The position numbers and the translations under genes are program-made. From Actinomycetota bacterium (GTDB lineage Bacteria > Actinomycetota > Actinomycetes > Nanopelagicales > Nanopelagicaceae): DNA of 8,434 nt. The notes under the pieces were generated by a model. That model worked only from the letters and a program-made list of their open reading frames with translations. It was not told the DNA's origin and did no database searches. How positions within the stretch are numbered: the stretch's first letter is position 1; each line of letters starts with the position of its first letter. Positions 1 to 7,051 of the stretch are shown in pieces. The DNA is taken from the NCBI GenBank assembly GCA_009702465.1, contig WLHY01000033.1, forward strand, positions 1 through 8,434. Direction: 5' to 3'.

Positions 1-1
1 A

Positions 2-70
2 TCAATGGCTACAACTGGCTACTCAGATTTAAAGGAGTTTCAACGAGTAGAGATTGTTGTTCAACCTTAA
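2..70 (+). CDS. C-terminal end of an unidentified protein (partial, 5' end outside window)
   Basis: A frame open from the window edge ends in TAA at 68-70 and encodes 22 residues (SMATTGYSDLKEFQRVEIVV plus QP). The codon choice resembles the genes downstream, and a stop 82 bp before the next start fits the tight spacing here. The closing R-VEIVV pattern is reminiscent of the end of OmpA/MotB-like peptidoglycan-binding domains, but 22 residues cannot establish that. Another frame is also open over part of this stretch, so the reading frame itself is only probable. Product not recognised. Confidence 0.4.
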   Translation, partial: SMATTGYSDLKEFQRVEIVVQP

Positions 71-95
71 AACCAACTTAAAGTATTGCTTGTAA

Positions 96-124
96 TTGCC
101 TTTATCAGGGCAGATTGGTATTTT
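96..124 (+). promoter_or_regulatory. Candidate -35/-10 promoter for the secreted cyclophilin gene
   Basis: TTGCCT (96-101) and TATTTT (119-124) are separated by exactly 17 bp, the optimal spacing for a housekeeping sigma factor. Transcription from it would start near 131 and leave a roughly 20-nt leader with no visible Shine-Dalgarno. It competes with the leaderless-type -10 at 141-146. Sequence resemblance only. Confidence 0.4.
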
Positions 125-140
125 CTCTAAAATTTTCAAT

Positions 141-146
141 TAAACT
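141..146 (+). promoter_or_regulatory. Candidate leaderless -10 element of the cyclophilin gene
   Basis: TAAACT matches TANNNT and is followed by 6 nt and then the ATG at 153, so initiation about 7 nt downstream would put the mRNA 5' end on the start codon. The -35 is poor: TTGGTA at 115-120 is 20 bp away. Support comes from the absence of a Shine-Dalgarno and from the same geometry at the other transcription-unit starts in this window. Confidence 0.4.
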
Positions 147-152
147 TTATCC

Positions 153-839
153 ATGAAATCCAGTCGAAAAATTACCGCAGTAAGTGTTGTGGTATTTCTC
201 GCCTCCTCCTTATTGGTCAATGTTGCAACCGCGGCTCCAAGGCCTTCTACTAAGTCAGTAGCAAACAACAATGAGGTTAAGGTTACGTGCAAGCAAACAA
301 AGGCGGTCGGACATCGCGAAATAAAGATGGCGATCCCAAAATTACAGAGATTTAATAAAAATAAGGTAATTACATTGACCACAAATTGTGGTGATATTGT
401 GATTGAAACATTTGCTAAGAGAGCCCCGTTAACAATCTCAATGCTAACCGGCTTAGTTAGTGCAAAGTTTTATGACCAATCAATTTGTCATCGAATGATT
501 AACTCGCAGACAGCTGCACTCTTACAATGTGGAGATCCAACCGATTCTGGTTATGGTGGCCCAGCCTTTCAATTTGATGATGAAAACCTACCAAAACCGA
601 TAATTAATAATTACCCGGTGGGAACTGTAGCTATGGCCAACTCTGGTCCAAATACAAATGGATCTCAATTTTTTATCATGGCAGAGAACACCACTCTTGA
701 TCCTAACTACACAGTTTGGGGCAGAGTTACTAAGGGGCTAGAGATTGTAAAAGCGGTAGTTGCAACTGGAACTATTGATGGTGGTGAGGTTGGTCGACCT
801 AAAGTTAAGATTGCAATTGAAAAGGCAACTGTTCGTTAA
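153..839 (+). CDS. Secreted cyclophilin-type peptidyl-prolyl cis-trans isomerase
   Basis: Predicted 228-residue exported foldase that would isomerise Xaa-Pro bonds outside the membrane. Residues 1-28 look like a Sec signal peptide: basic start (KSSRK), hydrophobic core about 8-24, and an ATA-A type cleavage site near 25-28. There is no lipobox cysteine. The cyclophilin domain spans about 70-225. It keeps H113-R114 (catalytic Arg of the HR motif), Q125 with GDPT, MANSGPNTNGSQFFI (161-175) and a TVWG strand. The CHR...LQCGDPT pairing of C112 and C126 is, from memory, typical of secreted actinobacterial cyclophilins; C46 and C79 are further cysteines. Some substrate-pocket positions differ from human CypA: F60 aligns with A122, W121 with T181, H126 with Y186. 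The last two are common in bacteria; the Ala is less usual. The stop overlaps the stop of the convergent deacetylase gene. The ATG is chosen because it opens directly into the signal peptide. Family certain; client proteins unknown. Confidence 0.9.
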   Translation: MKSSRKITAVSVVVFLASSLLVNVATAAPRPSTKSVANNNEVKVTCKQTKAVGHREIKMAIPKLQRFNKNKVITLTTNCGDIVIETFAKRAPLTISMLTGLVSAKFYDQSICHRMINSQTAALLQCGDPTDSGYGGPAFQFDDENLPKPIINNYPVGTVAMANSGPNTNGSQFFIMAENTTLDPNYTVWGRVTKGLEIVKAVVATGTIDGGEVGRPKVKIAIEKATVR

Positions 840-1561
840 TTTGTATTTACAATCTTAAAAACTTCAGCGATTTTTCCTTCAGCTAGATTATTTGCCGCGG
901 CATTTTTCTCGCCCCATTCACGAACCATCTTTTCTAAATTTGGATTGTGTGCCGTCTGACTTACATGGGCATCTAACGCCTTCATCTTTTTATCAAAAAC
1001 ATCTGTGATATCTACATAGTGATCTGGGTTTTGGGTAGACATAACCCAAACCTCTTGCACGCGCCAAGGCTCTAGCCCTTCATCCTTAAGTAAATCCTCA
1101 AATGCAAATGGATTTCGAGAGTCTGGATAAACCGCTTGGATCGCAGCCTCGCCAGCTGCCATGTGATCTGGATGGGATGCAAATAATCGATCCCAATTGC
1201 GATCGGGGGATTGAATCAGCATTCGCTGCGGCCTGGTAATACGAATCTGCCGAACAATATCTTTACGTAATTCAATTGTTGGTACCAGCCAACCATCTCG
1301 GTAATTTAAAAAGGTTATATCTTCAACACCAACAACCTTGCCCGCATCACGTTGTTCACGTTGACGAATCTTTGGCATCTCATCCCGCGGTACAGATGGA
1401 TCCTCACCACCCTGGTCACCATTTGTGCAAATACAGTAGGAGACCTTAATTCCAGCAGCGCTCCACTTTGCAATTGTTCCGGCTGCGCCAAAATCACAAT
1501 CATCTGGGTGAGCGGTTACAACTAAAATCCGCTCAATCTCACTATCGGCAATTGGTTCCAT
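836..1561 (-). CDS. PIG-L/LmbE-family zinc-dependent deacetylase
   Basis: Predicted 241-residue cytoplasmic zinc hydrolase of the LmbE-like family, whose members remove acyl groups from N-acetylglucosaminyl or related conjugates. The family hallmark AHPDD is at 17-21: H18 and D21 correspond to zinc ligands and D20 to the catalytic base of MshB (H13, D16, D15). The second motif, SHPDH at 129-133, supplies H133 (third ligand) and H130 (transition-state residue in MshB). TNGDQGGEDP at 46-55 is another conserved loop. MshB (GlcNAc-Ins deacetylase) and Mca (mycothiol-conjugate amidase) belong to the same superfamily. However, the shorter length and the segment after HPDH (MAAGEAA, then a YPDSRNPFAF-like stretch) look like the general actinobacterial LmbE group rather than MshB, so no mycothiol role is claimed. 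No mycothiol gene lies nearby. The ATG at 1561 has no Shine-Dalgarno, but a TAATCT hexamer lies 7 nt upstream. It is divergent from pcrA and convergent with the cyclophilin gene. Substrate unknown. Confidence 0.88.
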   Translation of the reverse strand: MEPIADSEIERILVVTAHPDDCDFGAAGTIAKWSAAGIKVSYCICTNGDQGGEDPSVPRDEMPKIRQREQRDAGKVVGVEDITFLNYRDGWLVPTIELRKDIVRQIRITRPQRMLIQSPDRNWDRLFASHPDHMAAGEAAIQAVYPDSRNPFAFEDLLKDEGLEPWRVQEVWVMSTQNPDHYVDITDVFDKKMKALDAHVSQTAHNPNLEKMVREWGEKNAAANNLAEGKIAEVFKIVNTN

Positions 1562-1568
1562 TTGCGAA

Positions 1569-1595
1569 AGATTACCGCACCCATTGAAGTGTCAG
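1569..1595 (-). promoter_or_regulatory. Candidate leaderless promoter of the LmbE-type deacetylase
   Basis: On the minus strand, CTGACA (1595-1590) is followed after 15 bp by TAATCT (1574-1569), then 7 nt, then the ATG at 1561. The -35 spacing is shorter than ideal. The -10-to-ATG distance is what a leaderless transcript requires, and no Shine-Dalgarno is present. Confidence 0.45.
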
Positions 1596-1610
1596 AACCG
1601 AAGATAGGAT
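1584..1610 (+). promoter_or_regulatory. Candidate promoter of pcrA, also a possible weak ribosome site
   Basis: TTGAAG (1584-1589) and TAGGAT (1605-1610) are 15 bp apart. TAGGAT fits TANNNT and lies 7 nt before the in-frame ATG at 1618, which suits a leaderless mRNA. Alternatively, the AGGA inside it (1606-1609) could be a Shine-Dalgarno placed 8 nt from ATG 1618; it is only 2 nt from ATG 1612. Either reading favours 1618 as the real start. The -35 hexamers of the two divergent promoters abut at 1589/1590. Confidence 0.45.
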
Positions 1611-1611
1611 T

Positions 1612-3864
1612 ATGGATATGTCCGCACAATCAGATCCGCTAATCGATCATTTAACTGGTGGTCTAAATCCACAACAATTAGCAGCGGTCACCCATATCGG
1701 CTCGCCATTATTAGTTGTCGCTGGTGCTGGATCTGGAAAAACCAGAGTATTAACTCGTCGAATTGCCTACTTACTCGCAGAGCGCAATGTGGCACCTTAT
1801 GAAGTTTTAGCAATCACCTTTACCAATAAAGCGGCTGGTGAGATGAAGGAGCGAGTAGCAGAGCTAGTTGGTGATCGCGCCAGAAGTATGTGGGTATCAA
1901 CTTTTCACTCAGCTTGTGTTCGTATTTTGCGGAAAGAGGCGCAACTTCTTGGTTACTCAAATTCATTTACTATTTATGATCAAAGTGATTCATTACGTTT
2001 AATCACGTTAGTAATGCGCGATATGAATTTAGATGCCAAGCGCTACGCCCCACGCGCTGTGCAATCAATTATCTCTTCAGCTAAAAATGAGTTAATGGGA
2101 CCAGCTGATTTTCTAAATCAAAGTAAAAATCAATTTGATCAAATTGTTGCTGATATTTACAGTGTCTATCAAAAACGGCTGATGGGTGCGAACTCAATGG
2201 ATTTTGATGATTTAATTTCAAAAACAGTTGAGGTACTACAACGCCATCCAGAGGCCAGAGCAAAGTACCGCTCACGCTTTCGCCACATTTTGGTGGATGA
2301 GTATCAAGATACAAATCACGCGCAGTACATCCTGATCAAAGAGTTGGTCGGAGATGCACGAGATGGATTTGCCCTTGCCGAACTTTGCGTAGTGGGCGAT
2401 GCCGATCAATCAATCTACGCATTTCGTGGTGCAAATATTAGAAATATTATGCAATTTGAAGCGGATTATCCAGATGCTAAAACAATTCTGCTTGAACAAA
2501 ATTATCGCTCTACCCAAAATATTCTCTCGGCAGCAAATGCAGTTATCTCAAACAATGAGAATCGAAAAGAGAAAAATCTTTGGTCAGAGGCGGGCTCTGG
2601 CGCAACCATTGTTGGCTATGTTGCAGAGAGTGAACATGATGAAGCGCAGTTTGTAGTTAATGAGATTGCTAAGTTACAAGATTTAGGTAAATCAAATCCA
2701 GGAGATACCGCCATCTTTTATCGAACCAATGCACAATCTCGAGTATTTGAAGAGGTTTTTCTGCGCAGCTCACTGGCGTACAAAGTGGTTGGTGGGGTTC
2801 GATTTTATGAGCGGCGCGAGGTAAAGGATTTTCTAGCTTATCTGCGGGTTTTAGTAAATCCAGAGGATGAGGTTTCACTGCGACGAATTATCAATACACC
2901 AAAGCGTGGAATAGGTGATCGCGCCCTAGATCTAATTGATCTACATGCAACTAATCACAACCTAACCTTTTGGCAATCACTTTGCGAGGTAGAGAAAAAT
3001 CAAGAGATAGCAGCACGTGCTAGCGCATCAATTATTGAGTTTGTTAAGTTAATTCAATCTCTTCAAACCTTAGTAGAGGCGAAGACCAGACCATCTGTAA
3101 TTGCCCAAGCAGTGCTTGAACAATCTGGTTTATTAACAGAGCTGGCCGAGAGTACCGATCCTCAAGATGAGGTGCGCGTAGAAAACCTGGAAGAGTTAGT
3201 TGCAGTTGCAACTGAGTATGAAGAGGGTGAAGTGGATGATGGTGAGGAGATCTCACTAGTCGGCTTCCTCGAGGATGTTTCGCTGGTTGCAGATGCAGAT
3301 CAAATACCAGATGGTGAGGATCATGGTGGAGTAGTAACGATGATGACATTGCACACCGCGAAAGGATTAGAGTTTCCAACTGTTTTCTTAACCGGTATGG
3401 AGGAGGGAGTATTTCCACACTCACGCACACTTGGTGATCCAGAGGAGCTACAAGAGGAGCGACGACTTGCTTATGTTGGATTAACCAGAGCGCGTGAAAA
3501 TTTATTTATTACTAGAGCGGAGTACCGCTCTGCATGGGGTGCACCAAATTACAACCCACCATCAAGATTTTTATCAGAGATTCCAGATTCAGTTATTGAA
3601 TGGAATGAGGTTGCTGAAAAAAGATCACCAATAAAAAGTTCAGTGAGCCGAAATCGAAGTTTTGCTGCGCCAAGAGCAACTGGAAAAAGTTCTAGCAACA
3701 CAATGAAGCTAGAGATTGGCGAACGAGTGTCTCATGACACATTTGGATTAGGCACAGTTGTAGCAGTAACCGGTGAGGGTGATCGAGCCGAAGCAACTAT
3801 TGATTTTGGCTCATTTGGTGAGAAACGCTTACTTCTTCGCTATGCGCCAGTCGAGAAATTATAA
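1612..3864 (+). CDS. pcrA: UvrD/PcrA-type superfamily 1 DNA helicase (UvrD1-like)
   Basis: ATP-driven 3'-5' DNA helicase/translocase used in nucleotide excision repair and in clearing protein-DNA conflicts. All SF1A motifs are visible: Q-motif LNPQQ (18-22), Walker A GAGSGKT (38-44, K43), Ia TFTNKAAGEM (69-78), Ib STFHS (96-100), II LVDEYQD (227-233), III VGDADQSIYAFRGA (261-274), IV LEQNYRS (294-300), V TLHTAKGLEFP (579-589), VI YVGLTRAREN (621-630). A low-complexity Ser/Arg-rich linker (about 670-697) joins a C-terminal Tudor-like domain (about 700-750, GERVSHDTFGLGTV), which binds RNA polymerase in characterised PcrA/UvrD proteins. The 750-residue length is normal. Its place just upstream of sucC matches mycobacterial uvrD1, so uvrD1 is an equally good name. 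An in-frame ATG at 1618 may be the true start (748 residues), because AGGA/TAGGAT is well placed for it and not for 1612. The 30 bp to sucC contain no visible terminator, so read-through is possible. Confidence 0.96.
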   Translation: MDMSAQSDPLIDHLTGGLNPQQLAAVTHIGSPLLVVAGAGSGKTRVLTRRIAYLLAERNVAPYEVLAITFTNKAAGEMKERVAELVGDRARSMWVSTFHSACVRILRKEAQLLGYSNSFTIYDQSDSLRLITLVMRDMNLDAKRYAPRAVQSIISSAKNELMGPADFLNQSKNQFDQIVADIYSVYQKRLMGANSMDFDDLISKTVEVLQRHPEARAKYRSRFRHILVDEYQDTNHAQYILIKELVGDARDGFALAELCVVGDADQSIYAFRGANIRNIMQFEADYPDAKTILLEQNYRSTQNILSAANAVISNNENRKEKNLWSEAGSGATIVGYVAESEHDEAQFVVNEIAKLQDLGKSNPGDTAIFYRTNAQSRVFEEVFLRSSLAYKVVGGVRFYERREVKDFLAYLRVLVNPEDEVSLRRIINTPKRGIGDRALDLIDLHATNHNLTFWQSLCEVEKNQEIAARASASIIEFVKLIQSLQTLVEAKTRPSVIAQAVLEQSGLLTELAESTDPQDEVRVENLEELVAVATEYEEGEVDDGEEISLVGFLEDVSLVADADQIPDGEDHGGVVTMMTLHTAKGLEFPTVFLTGMEEGVFPHSRTLGDPEELQEERRLAYVGLTRARENLFITRAEYRSAWGAPNYNPPSRFLSEIPDSVIEWNEVAEKRSPIKSSVSRNRSFAAPRATGKSSSNTMKLEIGERVSHDTFGLGTVVAVTGEGDRAEATIDFGSFGEKRLLLRYAPVEKL

Positions 3865-3882
3865 ATATCTAACTTTTTTCAT

Positions 3883-3888
3883 TAAGAT
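3883..3888 (+). promoter_or_regulatory. Candidate leaderless -10 element of the sucC operon
   Basis: TAAGAT is followed by 6 nt and then the GTG at 3895. Initiation 7 nt after the hexamer would start the mRNA exactly at the GTG. The gap from pcrA (3865-3894) contains no Shine-Dalgarno, only a T-run at 3874-3879, and no convincing -35. Because the whole operon depends on this start, it is the most testable of the leaderless candidates. Confidence 0.5.
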
Positions 3889-3894
3889 CACGCC

Positions 3895-5055
3895 GTGGAT
3901 TTATTTGAGTATCAAGCGCGCGATTTATTTGAAGCCCATCAAATTCCGGTTTTAGCCGGTGCAGTTGCCGCAACACCAGAAGCAGCTGAAGTAGCTGCAG
4001 CAAAAATGGGTGGCAAGGTTGTTGTTAAAGCACAGGTAAAGATTGGTGGACGCGGCAAAGCGGGCGGCGTAAAGCTTGCTGAAAATGCAGCCGATGCCAA
4101 GGAGAAAGCAAAAGCAATTTTAGGAATGGATATTAAAGGTCACACCGTTCACCAAGTGATGATCGCTCAAGCTGCACCAATTGCCGCCGAGTACTACATG
4201 GCAATTTTATTAGATCGTGCTAATCGAAACTTTTTAGTAATGGCATCTGTTGCCGGCGGTATGGAGATCGAAGAGGTTGCACACAAGACACCAGAGAAGT
4301 TAGCTCGAGTTGGAATTGATCCAAATAAAGGAATAGATAAAGCAAAGGCATTAGAGATTGCAAAGAGTGGCCAATTTCCATCTGATGTTCAGGAGCAGGT
4401 AGCTGATGTCTTAATTAAATTATGGGCAGCATTTGTTGCAGAAGATGCCACATTAATGGAGATCAATCCACTGGTTAAAACAGAGGATGGCAAAGTAGTA
4501 GCTCTCGATGGCAAAGTAACATTGGATGAGAACGCCGGATTTAGACAACCAAAACATGAATCACTAATTGATCATGCATCCACAAACCCACTTGAAGCAT
4601 TAGCAAAAGAGAAAAATCTAAATTATGTGAAGTTAGATGGTGAGGTTGGCATTATTGGAAATGGTGCTGGCTTGGTTATGAGCACCCTAGATGTAGTTGC
4701 TTATGCGGGCGAGAAGTATGGTGTAAAGCCAGCTAACTTCTTAGATATCGGTGGCGGTGCATCAGCTGAGGTAATGGCAAATGGATTATCAATCATCTTG
4801 GGCGATCCCGATGTACGCAGCGTATTTGTAAATGTATTTGGTGGCATAACTGCATGTGATGCGGTGGCTAATGGCATCGTACAAGCGTTAGAAATTTTAG
4901 GCAGCAAGGCAACCAAACCAATTGTGGTTCGGCTTGATGGTAATAATGTGATTGAGGGTCGCAAGATTCTTAATGATGCTGCACACCCACTTGTTCAACA
5001 ATTAGACACCATGGATGGCGCAGCTGCTAAGGCAGCAGAGTTGGCGGCAAAGTAA
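3895..5055 (+). CDS. sucC: Succinyl-CoA synthetase (ADP-forming) beta subunit
   Basis: Beta subunit of the TCA-cycle enzyme that converts succinyl-CoA plus NDP and phosphate to succinate, CoA and NTP; it carries the nucleotide- and succinate-binding sites. The 386-residue length matches the family (E. coli SucC 388). The N-terminal ATP-grasp domain begins [12 protein letters not shown] and shows KAQV (45-48) and [10 protein letters not shown] (51-60). EINPL (189-193, N191) with D205 in VVALDGK supplies the metal-binding residues. The C-terminal CoA-ligase domain has GNGAGL (255-260), DIGGGAS (284-290) and FVNVFGGI (311-318). The GTG start is chosen because family members begin at this residue and a -10-like TAAGAT sits 6 nt ahead. 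The stop TAA shares one base with the sucD ATG (TAATG), implying coupled translation and equal subunit output. Nucleotide specificity (ATP or GTP) cannot be settled by eye. Confidence 0.97.
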   Translation: MDLFEYQARDLFEAHQIPVLAGAVAATPEAAEVAAAKMGGKVVVKAQVKIGGRGKAGGVKLAENAADAKEKAKAILGMDIKGHTVHQVMIAQAAPIAAEYYMAILLDRANRNFLVMASVAGGMEIEEVAHKTPEKLARVGIDPNKGIDKAKALEIAKSGQFPSDVQEQVADVLIKLWAAFVAEDATLMEINPLVKTEDGKVVALDGKVTLDENAGFRQPKHESLIDHASTNPLEALAKEKNLNYVKLDGEVGIIGNGAGLVMSTLDVVAYAGEKYGVKPANFLDIGGGASAEVMANGLSIILGDPDVRSVFVNVFGGITACDAVANGIVQALEILGSKATKPIVVRLDGNNVIEGRKILNDAAHPLVQQLDTMDGAAAKAAELAAK

Positions 5056-5936
5056 TGGCGATTTTTATTAATGAAAACAGTAAGGTCATTGTGCAGGGCA
5101 TGACTGGCTCTGAAGGCACTAAGCACACCAAGCGAATGCTAAAAGCTGGTACCAAGATTGTTGGTGGCGTAACACCTGGCAAAGGTGGCCAATCGGTAGA
5201 TATGGATGGCGTACAAATTCCAGTATTTAACTCAGTAGCTGAAGCAATGGCGGCAACTGGTGCAAATGCATCTGTAGTTTTTGTACCACCTAAATTTGCT
5301 AAGGCTGCGGTAATTGATGCCGTCGATGCAAAGATGCCATTTGTAGTTGTAATAACTGAAGGAATTCCAGTTCATGATGCGGCAGCTTTTTATGCATATG
5401 CAGAAAGTAAAGGCACCACTCGAATTTTGGGACCTAACTGTCCAGGAATTATTAGCCCTGGAAAATCAAATATCGGAATCATTCCATCTGATATCACTGG
5501 TCCCGGAAAGATTGGCTTAGTTTCTAAATCTGGCACATTGACCTATCAGATGATGTATGAGCTACGTGATTTTGGTTTTACAACTGCAGTTGGAATTGGT
5601 GGCGATCCAATTATTGGAACAACACATATTGATTGCTTACGCGCCTTTCAAGATGATCCTGAAACAGAGGCAATCGTCATGATCGGTGAAATTGGTGGCG
5701 ATGCCGAAGAACGAGCCGCAGCATTTATTAAAGAGTATGTAACCAAGCCGGTAGTTGGATATGTAGCTGGATTTACCGCGCCCGAGGGTAAAACTATGGG
5801 ACATGCTGGTGCAATTGTCTCTGGATCATCTGGAACTGCAGCGGCGAAAAAAGAAGCTTTAGAGGCGGTCGGTGTTGCGGTTGGTAAAACACCAAGTGAA
5901 ACCGCTAACTTGATGCGCAAGATTTTGAATGGGTAA
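5055..5936 (+). CDS. sucD: Succinyl-CoA synthetase alpha subunit
   Basis: Alpha subunit, which binds CoA and carries the phosphohistidine intermediate of succinyl-CoA synthetase. The 293-residue length fits the family. The Rossmann-like CoA-binding domain contains [11 protein letters not shown] (15-25), VTPGKGG (39-45) and GPNCPG (126-131). The ligase domain has GEIGG (211-215, with E212 as the conserved partner Glu) and GHAGAIVSG beginning at 249, where H250 is the active-site phosphohistidine. All expected catalytic residues are intact. The ATG overlaps the sucC stop by one base and has no good Shine-Dalgarno, so translation probably depends on ribosomes leaving sucC. Without its partner it would be inactive; the SucC gene immediately precedes it. 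A 23-bp gap follows. Confidence 0.97.
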   Translation: MAIFINENSKVIVQGMTGSEGTKHTKRMLKAGTKIVGGVTPGKGGQSVDMDGVQIPVFNSVAEAMAATGANASVVFVPPKFAKAAVIDAVDAKMPFVVVITEGIPVHDAAAFYAYAESKGTTRILGPNCPGIISPGKSNIGIIPSDITGPGKIGLVSKSGTLTYQMMYELRDFGFTTAVGIGGDPIIGTTHIDCLRAFQDDPETEAIVMIGEIGGDAEERAAAFIKEYVTKPVVGYVAGFTAPEGKTMGHAGAIVSGSSGTAAAKKEALEAVGVAVGKTPSETANLMRKILNG

Positions 5937-5947
5937 CAAAAGCAGAT

Positions 5948-5952
5948 AGGGA
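5948..5952 (+). promoter_or_regulatory. Ribosome binding site supporting a TTG start of the DUF6350 gene
   Basis: AGGGA lies 7 nt before the TTG at 5960. This placement is why the TTG is taken as the start, although no ATG or GTG is available at that position. Confidence 0.5.
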
Positions 5953-5959
5953 CTCAATT

Positions 5960-7051
5960 TTGGTAGCGCGTGCAATAACGGTAACGCTCCAACAGGTAAT
6001 TAGATCAATCACCTTAATTTTGTTTCCACTCGCATTCATCACCTTATTTGCTTGGGCAACCGCCGGCAGCACATCAGGAAGTACATCTGATCCAATTCGA
6101 GCCGCACTCTGGCTTTGGCTTGGCGCGCACCTAAGCCCATTTAATATTTCAGGTGAAGCGATAACTGGCTACCTTTCATTGCTGCCACTAGGCGCCCTAC
6201 TGTTACCGGTACTTGCAATTCGAATTGGCTATCGCAGATCAGTTGAACGAGTCGGTGATGGAAAATCCACCAGAACCTACTTTTTACTTTGGTACTTAAT
6301 TATTTACTGCGGCTTGGCATTGATCGCCGGAAATGCACAAGCCAGTATTGATTGGAAGCGCGGGCCGATAACAGTTCTAGCCATTCTTGTCTTAGCAATT
6401 TTTTCATTAAAGGCAGGTAAGGCTTTACAACTTCCATTTTATCTTTTCTTAATCATGCTTGGTATCGCTGGATTGCTATTTACTACCGCTCTAGCAATGA
6501 ACTTTGAAACCGCTAAGAATTTAACAGTTGTACTGCAGCCAGGCATAATTGGCGGTGCCTTACTTCTATTATTGCAATTGGCATACCTACCAAATATATT
6601 TATTGCGACCCTAAGTTATATCTTTGGTGCTGGCATATTCCTAGGAACAAATACTGAGATTTCACCATTAACCTTCTCACTCCGCGAAATTCCAGCAATC
6701 CCAGTTTTGGCAGCTTTGCCAGCTGGCGAGATTCCGTGGTTGATGGCTCCAACCATCATGATCTTTATCTTTGGTTGGTTAAATTTAAAGTACCTGTTGA
6801 AATCAACAGCTTTTATCAAGATTAAAAGACAGAGTATTTTACGGTTTTTAGTAATCTCAATTGGTGGCTTTGCTGGCTTAAGTGCACTTAGTTCCGGGTC
6901 ATTGATTACTGCAAATATGTCACCAGTTGGCGTGAACACCGCTATCGCCTGCTTGATCATCACCGCTCAATTGATCTTGGTTTTATTGATTCAAATTCTT
7001 CTGCCAAAATTAATCAAGGCTCTTCGCAGTAAAGGTAGAGTTGCCTCATGA
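5960..7051 (+). CDS. DUF6350-family polytopic membrane protein (Rv0955-like), function unknown
   Basis: A 363-residue integral membrane protein. By eye there are about nine or ten hydrophobic spans, near 16-34, 69-89, 105-124, 136-153, 159-180, 194-229 (probably two), 262-280, 293-315 and 324-350. The short loops carry Arg/Lys (IRIGYRRSVERVGDGK at 87-102; KIKRQ at 287-291). No enzymatic motif is recognisable. Assignment to DUF6350 rests mainly on position: the same kind of gene (Rv0955 in M. tuberculosis) sits between sucCD and purN-purH across actinobacteria. It is also supported by the W-L-G-AH segment (52-57) and the MSPVG motif (320-324) near the last helices. Start is TTG at 5960 with AGGGA upstream; a start a little further inside cannot be excluded. 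The stop TGA lies inside the folD start (ATGA), so the two are probably translationally coupled. Membrane location is clear; family fairly sure; role unknown. Confidence 0.8.
   Translation: MVARAITVTLQQVIRSITLILFPLAFITLFAWATAGSTSGSTSDPIRAALWLWLGAHLSPFNISGEAITGYLSLLPLGALLLPVLAIRIGYRRSVERVGDGKSTRTYFLLWYLIIYCGLALIAGNAQASIDWKRGPITVLAILVLAIFSLKAGKALQLPFYLFLIMLGIAGLLFTTALAMNFETAKNLTVVLQPGIIGGALLLLLQLAYLPNIFIATLSYIFGAGIFLGTNTEISPLTFSLREIPAIPVLAALPAGEIPWLMAPTIMIFIFGWLNLKYLLKSTAFIKIKRQSILRFLVISIGGFAGLSALSSGSLITANMSPVGVNTAIACLIITAQLILVLLIQILLPKLIKALRSKGRVAS

Noticed and set aside
71..152. Possible small RNA or riboswitch in the longest gap
   Set aside because: Only short, weak inverted repeats are present; promoter-like hexamers explain the gap adequately.
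140..382. Minus-strand open frame opposite the cyclophilin signal peptide
   Set aside because: It mirrors the hydrophobic signal peptide codons, and the plus-strand product is an unambiguous family member.
836..1561. Naming the LmbE-type gene mshB or mca (mycothiol pathway)
   Set aside because: Zinc-site motifs are shared by the whole superfamily. The region after HPDH and the length fit the general LmbE group better, and no mycothiol gene is adjacent.
3044..3430. Open frame of 128 codons on the minus strand inside pcrA
   Set aside because: It is antisense to conserved helicase sequence, is rich in His/Pro/Leu with no domain, and the pcrA frame there contains motif V.
3871..3882. T-run after pcrA as an intrinsic terminator
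   Set aside because: Six T's at 3874-3879 are not preceded by a GC-rich stem; the upstream sequence is AT-rich without good inverted arms.
6616..6963. Open frame of 115 codons on the minus strand inside the DUF6350 gene
   Set aside because: No start signal and no recognisable domain. The plus-strand frame has a regular hydrophobic pattern and coupled junctions.
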